Positions 1 to 7,923 of a stretch of 64,000 nt of DNA are shown one piece after another (position 1 is the first letter of the stretch; every line of letters begins with the position of its first letter). This stretch comes from Acidobacteriota bacterium (GTDB lineage Bacteria; Acidobacteriota; Terriglobia; Terriglobales; Acidobacteriaceae). The stretch spans positions 56,771 to 120,770 of the forward strand of contig JAFDVR010000012.1 in NCBI GenBank assembly GCA_018268855.1. The letters run 5' to 3'. Both the position numbers and the translations under genes were made by a program. Under the pieces are notes generated by a model, which did not search any database, was not told the DNA's origin, and saw only the letters and a program-made list of their open reading frames with translations.

Positions 1-385
1 AGAGGATCAGGACCTGCTTCGGTTGTTCGGAGCCGATCGAATAGATGTTCTGATACACAGCGTCTGCCGTGCCTTGATACCAGTCTTTACTCACGCGCTG
101 CATGGGCGGCAGAATCTCAATGAACTCACCGAGTTCCTGCGCCACCAGCGTTCCCCAGCCTTCGCGGATATGGCGATTGAGCGAGAGCGCCTTGTACTGG
201 GTCATGATGTACACGCGCCGCAGACCGCTGTTGATGCAGTTAGAGAGTGTGATGTCGATGATGCGGTACTGTCCCGCAAAAGGTACAGCGGGTTTGGCGC
301 GTTCACGCGTAAGTGGAAAGAGGCGTTCTCCTGCACCACCGGCGAGCAGTACGCCCAGTGTGCCGCGCATAAGATCGTTCGTCAT
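1..385 (-). CDS. glgC: Glucose-1-phosphate adenylyltransferase, N-terminal part (runs off the window)
   Basis: The reverse strand encodes 128 residues before the window edge, starting MTNDLMRGTL. The nucleotidyltransferase signature is clear: LLAGGAGERLFPLT at residues 13-26, KPAVPF at 31-36, IIDITLSNCINSG at 42-54 and YQGTADAV at 103-110. This is the sugar-nucleotide pyrophosphorylase fold, and the pattern fits GlgC, which makes ADP-glucose from glucose-1-phosphate and ATP for glycogen synthesis. The start at 385 is preferred, with a second ATG at 370. The allosteric and C-terminal beta-helix parts are outside the window, so a related sugar-phosphate nucleotidyltransferase is not fully excluded. 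Confidence 0.88.
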   Translation of the reverse strand, partial: MTNDLMRGTLGVLLAGGAGERLFPLTRERAKPAVPFAGQYRIIDITLSNCINSGLRRVYIMTQYKALSLNRHIREGWGTLVAQELGEFIEILPPMQRVSKDWYQGTADAVYQNIYSIGSEQPKQVLIL

Positions 386-466
386 ACGGTTTCCTCGGGA
401 GCTAAGGCAATAGAACAGTTAAGATGCAAAAAATCAGTTGGCGAGAATTCTATCTCCGAATGCGAA

Positions 467-486
467 AGGCCGCTCGATGGCGGCCT
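467..486 (-). terminator. Hairpin after the 508-798 gene
   Basis: AGGCCGC and GCGGCCT form a 7-bp stem with a short loop, 22 bases past the stop of the minus-strand gene at 508-798. On the minus strand it is followed by a modest T-rich stretch (TTTCGCATTC). It may terminate that gene; the poor U-tract keeps confidence low. Confidence 0.4.
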
Positions 487-507
487 CTGCACCAGAATAA
501 AACTCAC

Positions 508-798
508 TCAGGAGCCTGGCTCATCTTCTTCAGATGGAAGAGTAATGCGCAGAGATTTGAGAAAAGATACATCGTTACGCGTGAAAGGGGCCCCTGCTCC
601 GGCATCGTGCTCTTCGCCTTCTACGGTTTCATCCTCTTCCACTTCATTCAATCCAATCGTGGCTTCCAGCATCAGAAGCACGTCGAACCCTTCTTCACGA
701 ATGTCTTTCACAACTCCGGCAATCTGGTCGGATTCGGAGACAGACTCGTGAATGGCTTCGCCTAGTTGTTGGATCAACTCTTTTACCCTGGCGTTCAT
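508..798 (-). CDS. Conserved small acidic protein of unknown function
   Basis: The product has 96 residues. The start at 798 is chosen because GGAGGTGA lies just upstream at good spacing, whereas the longer reading frame from 867 has no such site. The protein is strongly acidic, with a run of Glu/Asp at about residues 54-66 and another near the C-terminus. The N-terminal half (MNARVKELIQQLGEAI) is predicted helical. No signal peptide or membrane segment is visible, so a cytoplasmic location is likely. I do not recognise the family. It sits between glgC and small unknown genes, which gives no functional hint. Confidence 0.7.
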   Translation of the reverse strand: MNARVKELIQQLGEAIHESVSESDQIAGVVKDIREEGFDVLLMLEATIGLNEVEEDETVEGEEHDAGAGAPFTRNDVSFLKSLRITLPSEEDEPGS

Positions 799-926
799 GG
801 TCACCTCCGCTGGACTCGCCCTTTCTATTGGACGGCGATTTGCCGGCCTGGATGCTGCCGGTTGCATTTACCTTACGCGGCAAGGTGCGGCAGGGCAATG
901 CGCCACGGTGCAAAACGCGACCAATT

Positions 927-1070
927 TTATGCGACGGTATGATGATCGGCCCAGGCGTGCTCCAGCGATTCAGCAAGCTGCTGCACTGGCTCCATACGCT
1001 TCGGCCCCCACACGATCCACCCCGCAGCGGCGGCGCAGATTCCCGCAACAGCAAACAAAATGCTTTTCAT
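927..1070 (-). CDS. Small single-span membrane protein, unknown
   Basis: A 47-residue product starting MKSILFAVAG. Residues 2-20 form one hydrophobic segment (membrane anchor or uncleaved signal), followed by a short polar tail ending AWADHHTVA. The start at 1070 places the hydrophobic stretch at the N-terminus; longer in-frame starts add unlikely Cys/Pro/Arg-rich sequence. The ribosome binding site is weak. It is divergent from the gene at 1166. The family is not recognised, and short length limits certainty that it is expressed. Confidence 0.45.
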   Translation of the reverse strand: MKSILFAVAGICAAAAGWIVWGPKRMEPVQQLAESLEHAWADHHTVA

Positions 1071-1165
1071 AATGGTAGATGGCCCCTTGTTCTCCAGAAA
1101 TGGCATACGGCGGTTTGGATGCAACATTCGCTCCAGCCGTCGCTTTTCCACGTTAGACTGGGCGC

Positions 1166-1663
1166 ATGGATAAGGTGCGGCTGGGACGCATTCTGGGCAA
1201 GGGAGCAAGGCAAGCGGCGCGCACGGCCTGGGATGCCATTGATGCCGCTACTGCACCCGATCCGAACCCACCCAAACCAACAGCAAACAGACCTGTGGCG
1301 GCGAGCGTTTCACAGAAGCCTACTGTCATGCCGCCCTCCATGCGTTCTGCGGCAAATCCCACGCAGCCGAACCGCGACGCTGTGGTAACTGCTGTGGCCA
1401 AAGCTGTGGATGCTGCGCAAAGCCTAGAACGTGGCAAACGGCAGATGAAGCAGGCAGCGCTGGCACCGATCAAACGGGCAGGGCATGCGTTGTGGCTGGA
1501 GGTCACCGGCTCTTTCTTTCTCATCTTCGCCATCGGCTTCGGCGTGAACGCGTGGCGCGTCCGCACCATGCATGGACGCCCCACAGTGGCCTTCTTCTGC
1601 ATTATGTGCGTGTTGTTTCTTTACTTCTCCGCAACCAGCTTTATGAAAGCGCGCAGACGCTAG
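1166..1663 (+). CDS. Predicted membrane protein, unknown
   Basis: A 165-residue product. The first 100 residues are Ala/Pro/Lys-rich and probably disordered; two hydrophobic segments follow at about residues 109-129 and 140-160, with a basic end (KARRR). This gives a cytoplasmic tail plus a two-helix hairpin in the inner membrane. It ends 61 bases before gcvT on the same strand and might be cotranscribed with it. No known domain is recognised. A long antisense frame across the same bases lacks any such protein-like pattern. Confidence 0.65.
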   Translation: MDKVRLGRILGKGARQAARTAWDAIDAATAPDPNPPKPTANRPVAASVSQKPTVMPPSMRSAANPTQPNRDAVVTAVAKAVDAAQSLERGKRQMKQAALAPIKRAGHALWLEVTGSFFLIFAIGFGVNAWRVRTMHGRPTVAFFCIMCVLFLYFSATSFMKARRR

Positions 1664-1724
1664 TCATCAAGGGTGGCTGAGACGGCCTGCTCCGCGCTGC
1701 TACGATTAATCCCGGAGAACTTGA

Positions 1725-2846
1725 ATGTCTGAACTGCGCAAAACTGCTCTGAACGCGATGCACCGTTCCATGAAGGCCAGGATGGTCGACTTCAGCGGCT
1801 GGGACATGCCCGTCGAATACAGCGGCCTCATCGCCGAGCACAACGCAGTCCGAAACGGTGTCGGCATCTTCGACGTCTCGCACATGGGCGACATCCAGTT
1901 GCGCGGGCCGGGTTCCTTAGCTGCCGTGCAGCGGCTGTTGATGAACGATGCCAGCAAACTGCAGGTTGGCCAGGCACACTACTCCGCCATGCTCACGCCC
2001 GAAGGCACCTTCGTCGACGACGTGGTGCTGCACAAACTCTCCGAGAACGACTACCTGATCGTGATCAACGCCGGTACACGCGAGAAAGATGTGCAGTGGA
2101 TCCGCAAAGCGATAGGCCAGGTGCCCGGCGCGCACATCAGCGACTACTCCGACATGTACACGCAGATTGCCATCCAGGGGCCGAAAGCTGTCGATGTTCT
2201 CCGGAAGTTGACCGACACGGATCTCTCCACCATCAAGAACTATTGGTTCACCTGGGGCAAGGTCTGCGGTCTCTATAACGTGATGATCGCGCGCACCGGC
2301 TACACCGGCGAGGATGGTTTCGAGATTTACATCCCCAGCGACGTTGCCACCAGCGAGCGCGTCTGGAAAGAGATTCTCGATGCGGGCGCTGAGTTCGGCA
2401 TTCTGCCCTGCGGCCTCGGCGCACGCAACACCCTGCGTCTGGAAGCCGCGATGGCGCTCTACGGCCACGAAATCTCGGATACCATCAACGTCTTCGAAGC
2501 CGGCCTCAATCGCTATTGCAAGCTCGACAAAGAGTCGAACTTCATCGGCAAGCAAGCCCTGCTGGATATCCAGGCCGCAGGTGGGCCAAAGCGCAAGCTC
2601 GTCGGCCTGGAAATGGTAGACCGTGGCATCGCCCGTGATGGCTATCCGGTCGTATCTCCCACAGGCCAGGAGATCGGCGTTGTCACCAGTGGCTCGCCCT
2701 CTGTCACGCTCAAGAAAAACATCGCGCTTGCCTATGTGCCGCTGAACTTTGCGGAAGTGGGGACTGAAGTTGCGGTGATGGTCCGCAATGCTCCTGTAAA
2801 AGCTGTCGTTGTGCCCACGCCGTTTTACAAGCGCGCAAAGAAGTAG
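1725..2846 (+). CDS. gcvT: Aminomethyltransferase (glycine cleavage system T protein)
   Basis: The product has 373 residues, the usual length for GcvT. It transfers the methylene group from the aminomethyl-lipoyl arm of GcvH to tetrahydrofolate and releases ammonia. Conserved stretches are DFSGWDMPVEY (22-32), GIFDVSHMGDI (47-57), the catalytic Asp in TFVDDVV (95-101), NAGTREKD (115-122), ARTGYTGEDGFEIY (189-202) and GLGARNTLRLEA (230-241). GGAG lies 8 bases before the ATG. It is the first gene of a glycine cleavage locus whose other parts (gcvH, gcvPA, gcvPB) follow over 7 kb on the same strand but are separated by unrelated genes. Confidence 0.97.
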   Translation: MSELRKTALNAMHRSMKARMVDFSGWDMPVEYSGLIAEHNAVRNGVGIFDVSHMGDIQLRGPGSLAAVQRLLMNDASKLQVGQAHYSAMLTPEGTFVDDVVLHKLSENDYLIVINAGTREKDVQWIRKAIGQVPGAHISDYSDMYTQIAIQGPKAVDVLRKLTDTDLSTIKNYWFTWGKVCGLYNVMIARTGYTGEDGFEIYIPSDVATSERVWKEILDAGAEFGILPCGLGARNTLRLEAAMALYGHEISDTINVFEAGLNRYCKLDKESNFIGKQALLDIQAAGGPKRKLVGLEMVDRGIARDGYPVVSPTGQEIGVVTSGSPSVTLKKNIALAYVPLNFAEVGTEVAVMVRNAPVKAVVVPTPFYKRAKK

Positions 2847-2862
2847 GCGGCAAGTCTAAATC

Positions 2863-3384
2863 TCAAGCCTTAACTTTATGCGTCTTGCGGTCCAGGTGCA
2901 CTCCGTACAGGCTCACGCCCATGCATAACAGTCCAAACGAAATGCCCGCTAGATACTCGCGCGTGCGCAGCACCTTGAAGGTCCGTGACCGGATAACTGC
3001 CAGCTCATCTTCGTTCACGGTGTAAGTGTCCATGTGGTGCAACTGGTAATTGATTGCCGCCTGCTGATGATGGTTCACATAAAATTCGCCCAGCATGAGG
3101 CAGTAGGACAGCAGAATCGCCGCAAATGGCACCCACCGCCGGCGGATGGCAATCATCGCCAGCGTAATGAAGTAGAAGATCGCCATGCCTGTTTCATACC
3201 GCACCAGCCGGATAGCGGTGGTGCGGTCATGCGTGTTCCACCACACAGCATAGTCGCGCAGCGGCATAAACTTCAGCGTGGGGTACAGGCCAAAGCTGTA
3301 GCTGATAAGAATCCCGGCATAAACGCCTGCACCCAGCAGCAGCAGGCCCAGCAGAGTTCGTGTAACCAACTTCATTGGCTTCAT
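2863..3384 (-). CDS. Four-helix integral membrane protein, DUF1772-like
   Basis: A 173-residue product starting MKPMKLVTRT, with four hydrophobic segments at about 7-27, 64-83, 85-104 and 146-165. The layout, including GVYAGILISYSFGLYPTL after the first helix, resembles DUF1772 (anthrone-oxygenase-like) membrane proteins, but that link is tentative. The start at 3384 has GGAG upstream; an in-frame ATG at 3459, two bases after the marR stop, would add 25 residues. It lies directly downstream of the MarR gene on the same strand and is probably cotranscribed and regulated with it. Confidence 0.75.
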   Translation of the reverse strand: MKPMKLVTRTLLGLLLLGAGVYAGILISYSFGLYPTLKFMPLRDYAVWWNTHDRTTAIRLVRYETGMAIFYFITLAMIAIRRRWVPFAAILLSYCLMLGEFYVNHHQQAAINYQLHHMDTYTVNEDELAVIRSRTFKVLRTREYLAGISFGLLCMGVSLYGVHLDRKTHKVKA

Positions 3385-3461
3385 GGATGTGTATTTCTCC
3401 ATGTATTTGGAAGCAGATATGAGGTTCCAGGCTGCGTCGGAAGAAAAAATATTCCTCATAA

Positions 3462-3905
3462 TTACGCCAGCGATTTTGCCGCCAGACCCAGCTTCTTCAA
3501 TAATCGCCGCAACTGCGCGCGCTCCGGAGCAGACAAATCTTCCATCACGCGTTCCATATCTTCCTGGTGTTGATTGAATAACTGCCGCGCCATTCGCGTG
3601 CCTTCACGCGTGAGCTGTACCAGCCGTACGCGTCTATCGTTTGCCGGATAGGTCCGCTCTACCAGCCCGCGCTCTTCTAAACGATCGATCGCCGATGTCA
3701 TCGACGCGTTGGCGAGCAACGACTTCTCCGCCATCATGGACATCGACATCGCGCCTTTGTGCAGCAGCATCTCAAGGATGCCGAAGTCGGTCAGTCCAAT
3801 CCCTAATTCGGCGATTGATTTTTCGGCAAATGCCTGCACCGACCGGCTCGCGCGGTTCAGCACCAGCCACACAGCAGTAGCAGTGGTCTTCTCCTTCGGT
3901 TCCAT
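3462..3905 (-). CDS. MarR-family transcriptional regulator
   Basis: A 147-residue winged-helix repressor. The MarR signature is visible: a helical N-terminus (AVWLVLNRASRSVQAF), the recognition region LLANASMTSAIDRLEERGLVER at about 64-85 and the wing YPANDRRVRLVQLTREG at about 86-102, followed by a C-terminal dimerisation helix. MarR proteins bind inverted repeats as dimers and are commonly released by small phenolic or oxidant ligands. It is divergent from gcvH with an 80-bp gap that holds an imperfect inverted repeat at 3930-3948, so it probably represses itself and the membrane protein downstream. The ligand cannot be read from the sequence. Confidence 0.93.
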   Translation of the reverse strand: MEPKEKTTATAVWLVLNRASRSVQAFAEKSIAELGIGLTDFGILEMLLHKGAMSMSMMAEKSLLANASMTSAIDRLEERGLVERTYPANDRRVRLVQLTREGTRMARQLFNQHQEDMERVMEDLSAPERAQLRRLLKKLGLAAKSLA

Positions 3906-3929
3906 ACAGCCAATTCTACGGCCCCTGAA

Positions 3930-3948
3930 ATTCTTTAATCGAAGGAAT
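3930..3948. promoter_or_regulatory. Candidate MarR operator
   Basis: A 19-bp imperfect inverted repeat with outer arms ATTCTTT and AAGGAAT (6 of 9 pairs match), lying 24 bases upstream of the marR start and 37 before the preferred gcvH start. The position between divergent genes suits an autorepressor site. The match is imperfect, so this is inference. Confidence 0.3.
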
Positions 3949-3985
3949 GTCCATGCACAGCCAGTACCCGTCTAGAATAGCGGGC

Positions 3986-4375
3986 ATGAGCTATCCGGCA
4001 ACGTACAAGTACACCAAAGAGCATGAGTGGATTGAAGTGAACGGCAACATCGGCACCGTAGGCATTACGGATTACGCACAGTCCTCGCTCGGCGACATCG
4101 TCTTTGTCGATCTGCCCAAGGTCGGCGCCACGCTCGCCGCACACGACACCTTCGGCTCCGTCGAAAGCGTTAAGGCCGTTAGCGATCTCTACTCGCCCGT
4201 CGCCGGCACTGTTACCGAGGTGAACTCCGCCCTTAATGACGCGCCTGAAACCATCAACTCCGACGCGAACTCCACCTGGCTCATGAAAATTGAGATCAGC
4301 GACACGGCTGCGTTGGGCGATCTGCTGGACGCCGAAGCGTACGAGAAGTATGTGGCGGAAGAAACCGGCCACTAA
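3986..4375 (+). CDS. gcvH: Glycine cleavage system H protein
   Basis: The product is 129 residues from MSYPATYKYT, the normal GcvH length. It carries the lipoyl arm that shuttles the aminomethyl group between the P, T and L proteins. The lipoylation site is Lys63 in GSVESVKAVSDLYSP; the family start YTKEHEWIEV is at 9-18. Upstream in-frame ATGs at 3947 and 3953 would add 11-13 residues, and AAGGA lies before the 3953 ATG, so the start is not settled. It is divergent from marR and is followed by an opposite-strand gene before gcvPA. Confidence 0.95.
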   Translation: MSYPATYKYTKEHEWIEVNGNIGTVGITDYAQSSLGDIVFVDLPKVGATLAAHDTFGSVESVKAVSDLYSPVAGTVTEVNSALNDAPETINSDANSTWLMKIEISDTAALGDLLDAEAYEKYVAEETGH

Positions 4376-4416
4376 GCTCGCACAACAGGGAAAGGCCTTC
4401 GTCTGGATGCCGCTCT

Positions 4417-5547
4417 TTACTGGGCCGACTGCTGACTCGCGGGAGCTAGATTCAGATCTGTCACATCTGCACCATGCACCGTCACCATTGCCACAGGCGT
4501 GCGGCTGCCGGTGATTATTAGACAGTAAGTGCCGTCCGGAACATCCTCCAGGGTGAAGCTGCCGTTACTATCAGCCTGTGCGCTGCGGGAGAATCCGTCC
4601 TCAACCCCCGCTTCCCGCAGACTCACATACTGGCGCTTCTTGTTGGTTTCCGATATGGCTACATGCCCGCCGACAGTGTGCAGACCACTTAGATTCAGCG
4701 TGATTTCAACGTCATTGCGCTCGGACCCATATCCCACTTCAAACGGAGTCGCTTTGCTCCGTGAAAACGTCCCGGGGGCGAACACATTGAACAACCTTCT
4801 GCTCGATCGCGCGATTTCGGGATCGTTGTTGCGCATTAAGCGTGTGCTTGGCAGGGTGATATCGGCGTCCACGTAATACGTCCCTGGTGGTAATCCTGTG
4901 ATGCGGAATTGTCCTCGATCATCTGTGGCATTCAGACTGCCAGTGAAGGGGATCGTGACATGTTTCCCATCACGAAACATCATTGGCAATACACGCACAT
5001 TGCTTGCCGGAGAACCATCCTCATATCGCACGACACCACTGAGCGCGCCCCCGCGTTCCAGCGTGAGATCAATGCTGGTGGAGTCGCTCCCAACCTGAAT
5101 CATTTGTAACTTCTGCTGCACGCGTGCCTGCGCTTCGTCAGACGAGTTGTCCAGATCATGATGGTCAACCGTATTGATCGGATCGACATACCCCGGCATC
5201 TGAACGCTTATGTAGTAGGATCCGGGCCTCACATGCGTCAGGTTGAACTCGCCGTCCATTCCGGTTTGGCCATTTCCGCCAGAACCAAATCCCATAAAGG
5301 AGAGGCCATCCGCACGCGGTCCGTCCTTCCGTGACACTGGGACTGGCCGCAGCATTACCCGCGCTAGCCGTGCAGGCCTGTGCGTATCCGCGCAGAAAAC
5401 ATGACCGGTTACTGATCCCGTTGGCAGCGGCTCATTGCTGGATCGAACAGATCCTGGAGCATGCCCCAAATTGATCGCCGCAACCTGGGCTCCTGCCTGG
5501 ATAGAAAGCATTACCAGGCCCAAACGGGCAATTCCACCCAACGACAT
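4417..5547 (-). CDS. Secreted protein with carboxypeptidase-regulatory-like beta-sandwich repeats
   Basis: The product is 376 residues. The start at 5547 is set by GGAGGT seven bases upstream and gives a clean signal peptide (MSLGGIARLGLVMLSIQAGA). Three units of the transthyretin-like / CarboxypepD_reg type can be seen, each with a GxVxG strand and a later GxY turn: from about residue 44 (SVTGHVFC), 171 (GALSGVVRYEDGSPA) and 293 (HTVGGHVAI). The paired motifs VRPGSYYISV, LPPGTYYVDA and VPDGTYCLII end the units. Such domains in acidobacteria are usually exported and found in TonB receptors and adhesin-like proteins; no catalytic domain is present. It interrupts the gcv locus on the opposite strand. 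Confidence 0.8.
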   Translation of the reverse strand: MSLGGIARLGLVMLSIQAGAQVAAINLGHAPGSVRSSNEPLPTGSVTGHVFCADTHRPARLARVMLRPVPVSRKDGPRADGLSFMGFGSGGNGQTGMDGEFNLTHVRPGSYYISVQMPGYVDPINTVDHHDLDNSSDEAQARVQQKLQMIQVGSDSTSIDLTLERGGALSGVVRYEDGSPASNVRVLPMMFRDGKHVTIPFTGSLNATDDRGQFRITGLPPGTYYVDADITLPSTRLMRNNDPEIARSSRRLFNVFAPGTFSRSKATPFEVGYGSERNDVEITLNLSGLHTVGGHVAISETNKKRQYVSLREAGVEDGFSRSAQADSNGSFTLEDVPDGTYCLIITGSRTPVAMVTVHGADVTDLNLAPASQQSAQ

Positions 5548-5673
5548 CGCAATACCTCCGGGTGAGACGTGCCCATTAGACACCCTTGCGCACCGCATAG
5601 ATAGCACTCGCGACAATTTTTTCCACCTCCTCATTCGGCCATCGTCAACCACTACAATCAAAGGCAGAACCCG

Positions 5674-6999
5674 ATGCGTTACTTACCAAAATCACCTGCA
5701 GACCGCGAGGCCATGCTCGCCGAAATTGGCGCTGCCTCCATTGACGATCTCTTCGCTACCATTCCCGCCGAGTACCAGCTCAAGCGCGACCTCAACGTCC
5801 CGCGTCAGCACTCTGAGCACGAGGTGATGGAGCTCTTCCGCAAATATTCCGAGCAGAACGCGACCGGCTACGCCAGCTTCCTCGGCGCGGGCGCGTACAA
5901 GCACTACCGCCCGGTCATCATTGACTCGCTCTCGCAGCGCGGCGAGTTCCTCACCAGCTACACGCCCTACCAGCCGGAGATCGCGCAAGGCACGCTGCAG
6001 GCGCTCTTCGAGTTCCAGACCATGATCTGTGACCTCACCGGCATGGAGATCGCTAATGCCAGCATGTACGACGGATCTACGGGAGCCGCTGAGGCCATCA
6101 TGATGGCCGTCCGTGTCACCGGACGCAGCGGCGCCGTCATCGCGCGCACGGTTCATCCCGAGTACCGCGAAGTCATCGCCACTTACGCGCAGCATCAGGG
6201 CATCCCGCTCAGCGAAGTGGAGTACGTGCGCGACAGCGGACGCATCGATCTCGCCGCGCTCGACGCAGCCCTCGGCGACGACACCGCCTGCGTCCTCATC
6301 CAGTCGCCCAACTTCTTCGGCACGATTGAAGACGTCGCCGCCATCGCCGAGATCGCGCACAAAAAAGGCGCGCTCCTCATCGTCAGCATTGCAGAAGCCG
6401 TCTCGCTCGGCATCGTTGCACCGCCGGTCGAGGCAGACATCGTCTCCCTCGAAGCGCAGAGCTTCGGCGTGCCTGTGGGATACGGCGGGCCGTACTGCGG
6501 CGTCATCGCGGCCAAGGAAAAATTCATCCGCCAGATGCCTGGCCGTCTCTGCGGCGAAACGAAAGATACAGAAGGCCGCCGCGGCTTCGTCCTCACGCTC
6601 TCCACGCGCGAGCAGCACATCCGCCGCGAAAAGGCGACGAGCAACATCTGCACCAACCAATCGCTCGTCGCGCTGATGGTGACCATCTTTCTCACCGTCT
6701 ACGGCAAAGAAGGCATCCGCGAACTCGCCGAACAGAACTTAGCCAAGGCACACTACGCCGCGACTGAGTTCGGCAAAAAAGCAAAGCTGCTCTTCAACGC
6801 CGCGCCACGGTTCAACGAGTTCGTCATCGAGACATCGCAAGCAGCCGAAGCCATCAACGCTGGCCTGCTGGAGAAGAAGATCATCGGTGGCCTGCCACTC
6901 GCGAAGTGGTATCCGGAACTTGGTGAGAACGCGTCCTTGTGGTGCGCGACGGAACTTACAACCAAAGAGCAAATGGACGCGGCCGTAAAGGCACTCTAA
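5674..6999 (+). CDS. gcvPA: Glycine dehydrogenase (decarboxylating) subunit 1
   Basis: The product has 441 residues, as expected for the N-terminal half of a split P protein. With GcvPB it decarboxylates glycine and loads the aminomethyl group onto lipoyl-GcvH. The start [15 protein letters not shown], and the conserved [58 protein letters not shown] and [10 protein letters not shown] blocks are all present. The subunit lacks the PLP lysine, which is in GcvPB. It is separated from gcvPB by two small unknown genes on the same strand. Confidence 0.97.
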   Translation: MRYLPKSPADREAMLAEIGAASIDDLFATIPAEYQLKRDLNVPRQHSEHEVMELFRKYSEQNATGYASFLGAGAYKHYRPVIIDSLSQRGEFLTSYTPYQPEIAQGTLQALFEFQTMICDLTGMEIANASMYDGSTGAAEAIMMAVRVTGRSGAVIARTVHPEYREVIATYAQHQGIPLSEVEYVRDSGRIDLAALDAALGDDTACVLIQSPNFFGTIEDVAAIAEIAHKKGALLIVSIAEAVSLGIVAPPVEADIVSLEAQSFGVPVGYGGPYCGVIAAKEKFIRQMPGRLCGETKDTEGRRGFVLTLSTREQHIRREKATSNICTNQSLVALMVTIFLTVYGKEGIRELAEQNLAKAHYAATEFGKKAKLLFNAAPRFNEFVIETSQAAEAINAGLLEKKIIGGLPLAKWYPELGENASLWCATELTTKEQMDAAVKAL

Positions 7000-7011
7000 T
7001 TCGGATTTCAA

Positions 7012-7467
7012 ATGGATCACATCGACAAATTCGCAGCGACAGTGAATGAAATCAGCAAGCCCCAGCCAGTGCGGCGGGGGGCCTGGTCATCCATGAACTG
7101 GATTCAGAAATCAGGATGTTTATTAGGTGTTTTGCTTATCCTTCCCTATCTCATTGCTGATGGACGATTGGGCATCTTTCTTGGACTTCTGAGTTGGACT
7201 TCGTTTTATGTGGGATACGTCGGTGGAGGACTCTGGAAGTACAAGCACGCACTGCATTTTTGGTGGTCATTTGCAGGAGCTTCGGTTGTTCACGCCCTAT
7301 TGCTGCCTATTTACGCAGTGATTGTGAAACTGACTAAGAATGCTCCCGGACACGAAGGAAAGCTCTATCTCTATCTTGGTTTTGGCTTACTCATTTGTGA
7401 GGTATTGAGCTTGCATTATGCGACGAAGAAGATCGGCTTGCGTATTCATCATAAGGAGCACGCATGA
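7012..7467 (+). CDS. Small integral membrane protein inside the gcv cluster, unknown
   Basis: A 151-residue product with four hydrophobic segments at about 33-50, 53-73, 81-104 and 118-135; both ends are polar or basic. It starts 12 bases after gcvPA and its stop overlaps the next start (ATGA), so the three genes are probably cotranscribed. A+T content and codon choice look a little higher than in gcvPA and gcvPB, which may mean it arrived separately. The family is not recognised. A role with glycine cleavage is suggested only by position. Confidence 0.72.
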   Translation: MDHIDKFAATVNEISKPQPVRRGAWSSMNWIQKSGCLLGVLLILPYLIADGRLGIFLGLLSWTSFYVGYVGGGLWKYKHALHFWWSFAGASVVHALLLPIYAVIVKLTKNAPGHEGKLYLYLGFGLLICEVLSLHYATKKIGLRIHHKEHA

Positions 7468-7802
7468 ATCCCGACCTCCTCATTGGCGAAGAACTCACCT
7501 CGGTCGAGTTCATGCAGACGCAACTCACGCTGCACTTCGGCGACAACACGCTCACGCTCAACGAGTGGCCGCTCATCGCAGATGCCGACGGCATCTCCAT
7601 CGCGCACGGCGAGCCGGGATACAGCGACGCGCTCTGCTTCCTCGTCGGCCTCAGCGTTGAGAAGGCCACCTATACAGAAGGCGTCGAGCTCACCATGGAG
7701 TTCGACAACAGCACCGTCATCGCGCTCTCGCTGCGCGAAGAAGACATGGAATCCACCGAGGCCGGCAGCTTCATCACCGGCAGCGGAGTGTACGAGTTCT
7801 AG
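7464..7802 (+). CDS. Conserved hypothetical protein coupled to the upstream membrane protein
   Basis: The product is 112 residues, acidic and probably cytosolic, with alternating hydrophobic strands (LTLHFGDNTLTLNEWP, VELTMEFDNSTVIALSL) that suggest a small beta-rich fold. The start ATG overlaps the previous stop by four bases (ATGA), a classic translational coupling. No catalytic motif is seen. The arrangement of a membrane protein plus a small acidic beta protein could be a regulatory or immunity-type pair, but this is speculation. Confidence 0.7.
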   Translation: MNPDLLIGEELTSVEFMQTQLTLHFGDNTLTLNEWPLIADADGISIAHGEPGYSDALCFLVGLSVEKATYTEGVELTMEFDNSTVIALSLREEDMESTEAGSFITGSGVYEF

Positions 7803-7855
7803 TAAGGTTCAAGGCGTTTGTGGGATAGAAAGACTCAAGGCATAGCGGATTAGAA

Positions 7856-7914
7856 GCGGCCTTTAGGCCGCTGTCCCGGGCACAAATTGAAAAGGGCTTT
7901 AGCCCTGGGTTTTT
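7856..7914 (+). repeat. Family B hairpin repeat, copy 1
   Basis: Two perfect hairpins 21 bases apart: GCGGCCTTTAGGCCGC (7856-7871) and AGGGCTTTAGCCCT (7893-7906), the second followed by GGGTTTTT. The same design of GGCCTTNAGGCC then GGGCTTNAGCCC recurs at 62027-62083. It lies between the small unknown gene and gcvPB and might act as a transcript-end or stability element. Confidence 0.65.
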
Positions 7915-7923
7915 AGAGGAATC

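Noticed and set aside
1680..1724. A glycine riboswitch before gcvT
   Set aside because: Only 61 bases lie between the upstream gene and gcvT, with no tandem aptamer sequence or conserved GGAGAG element.
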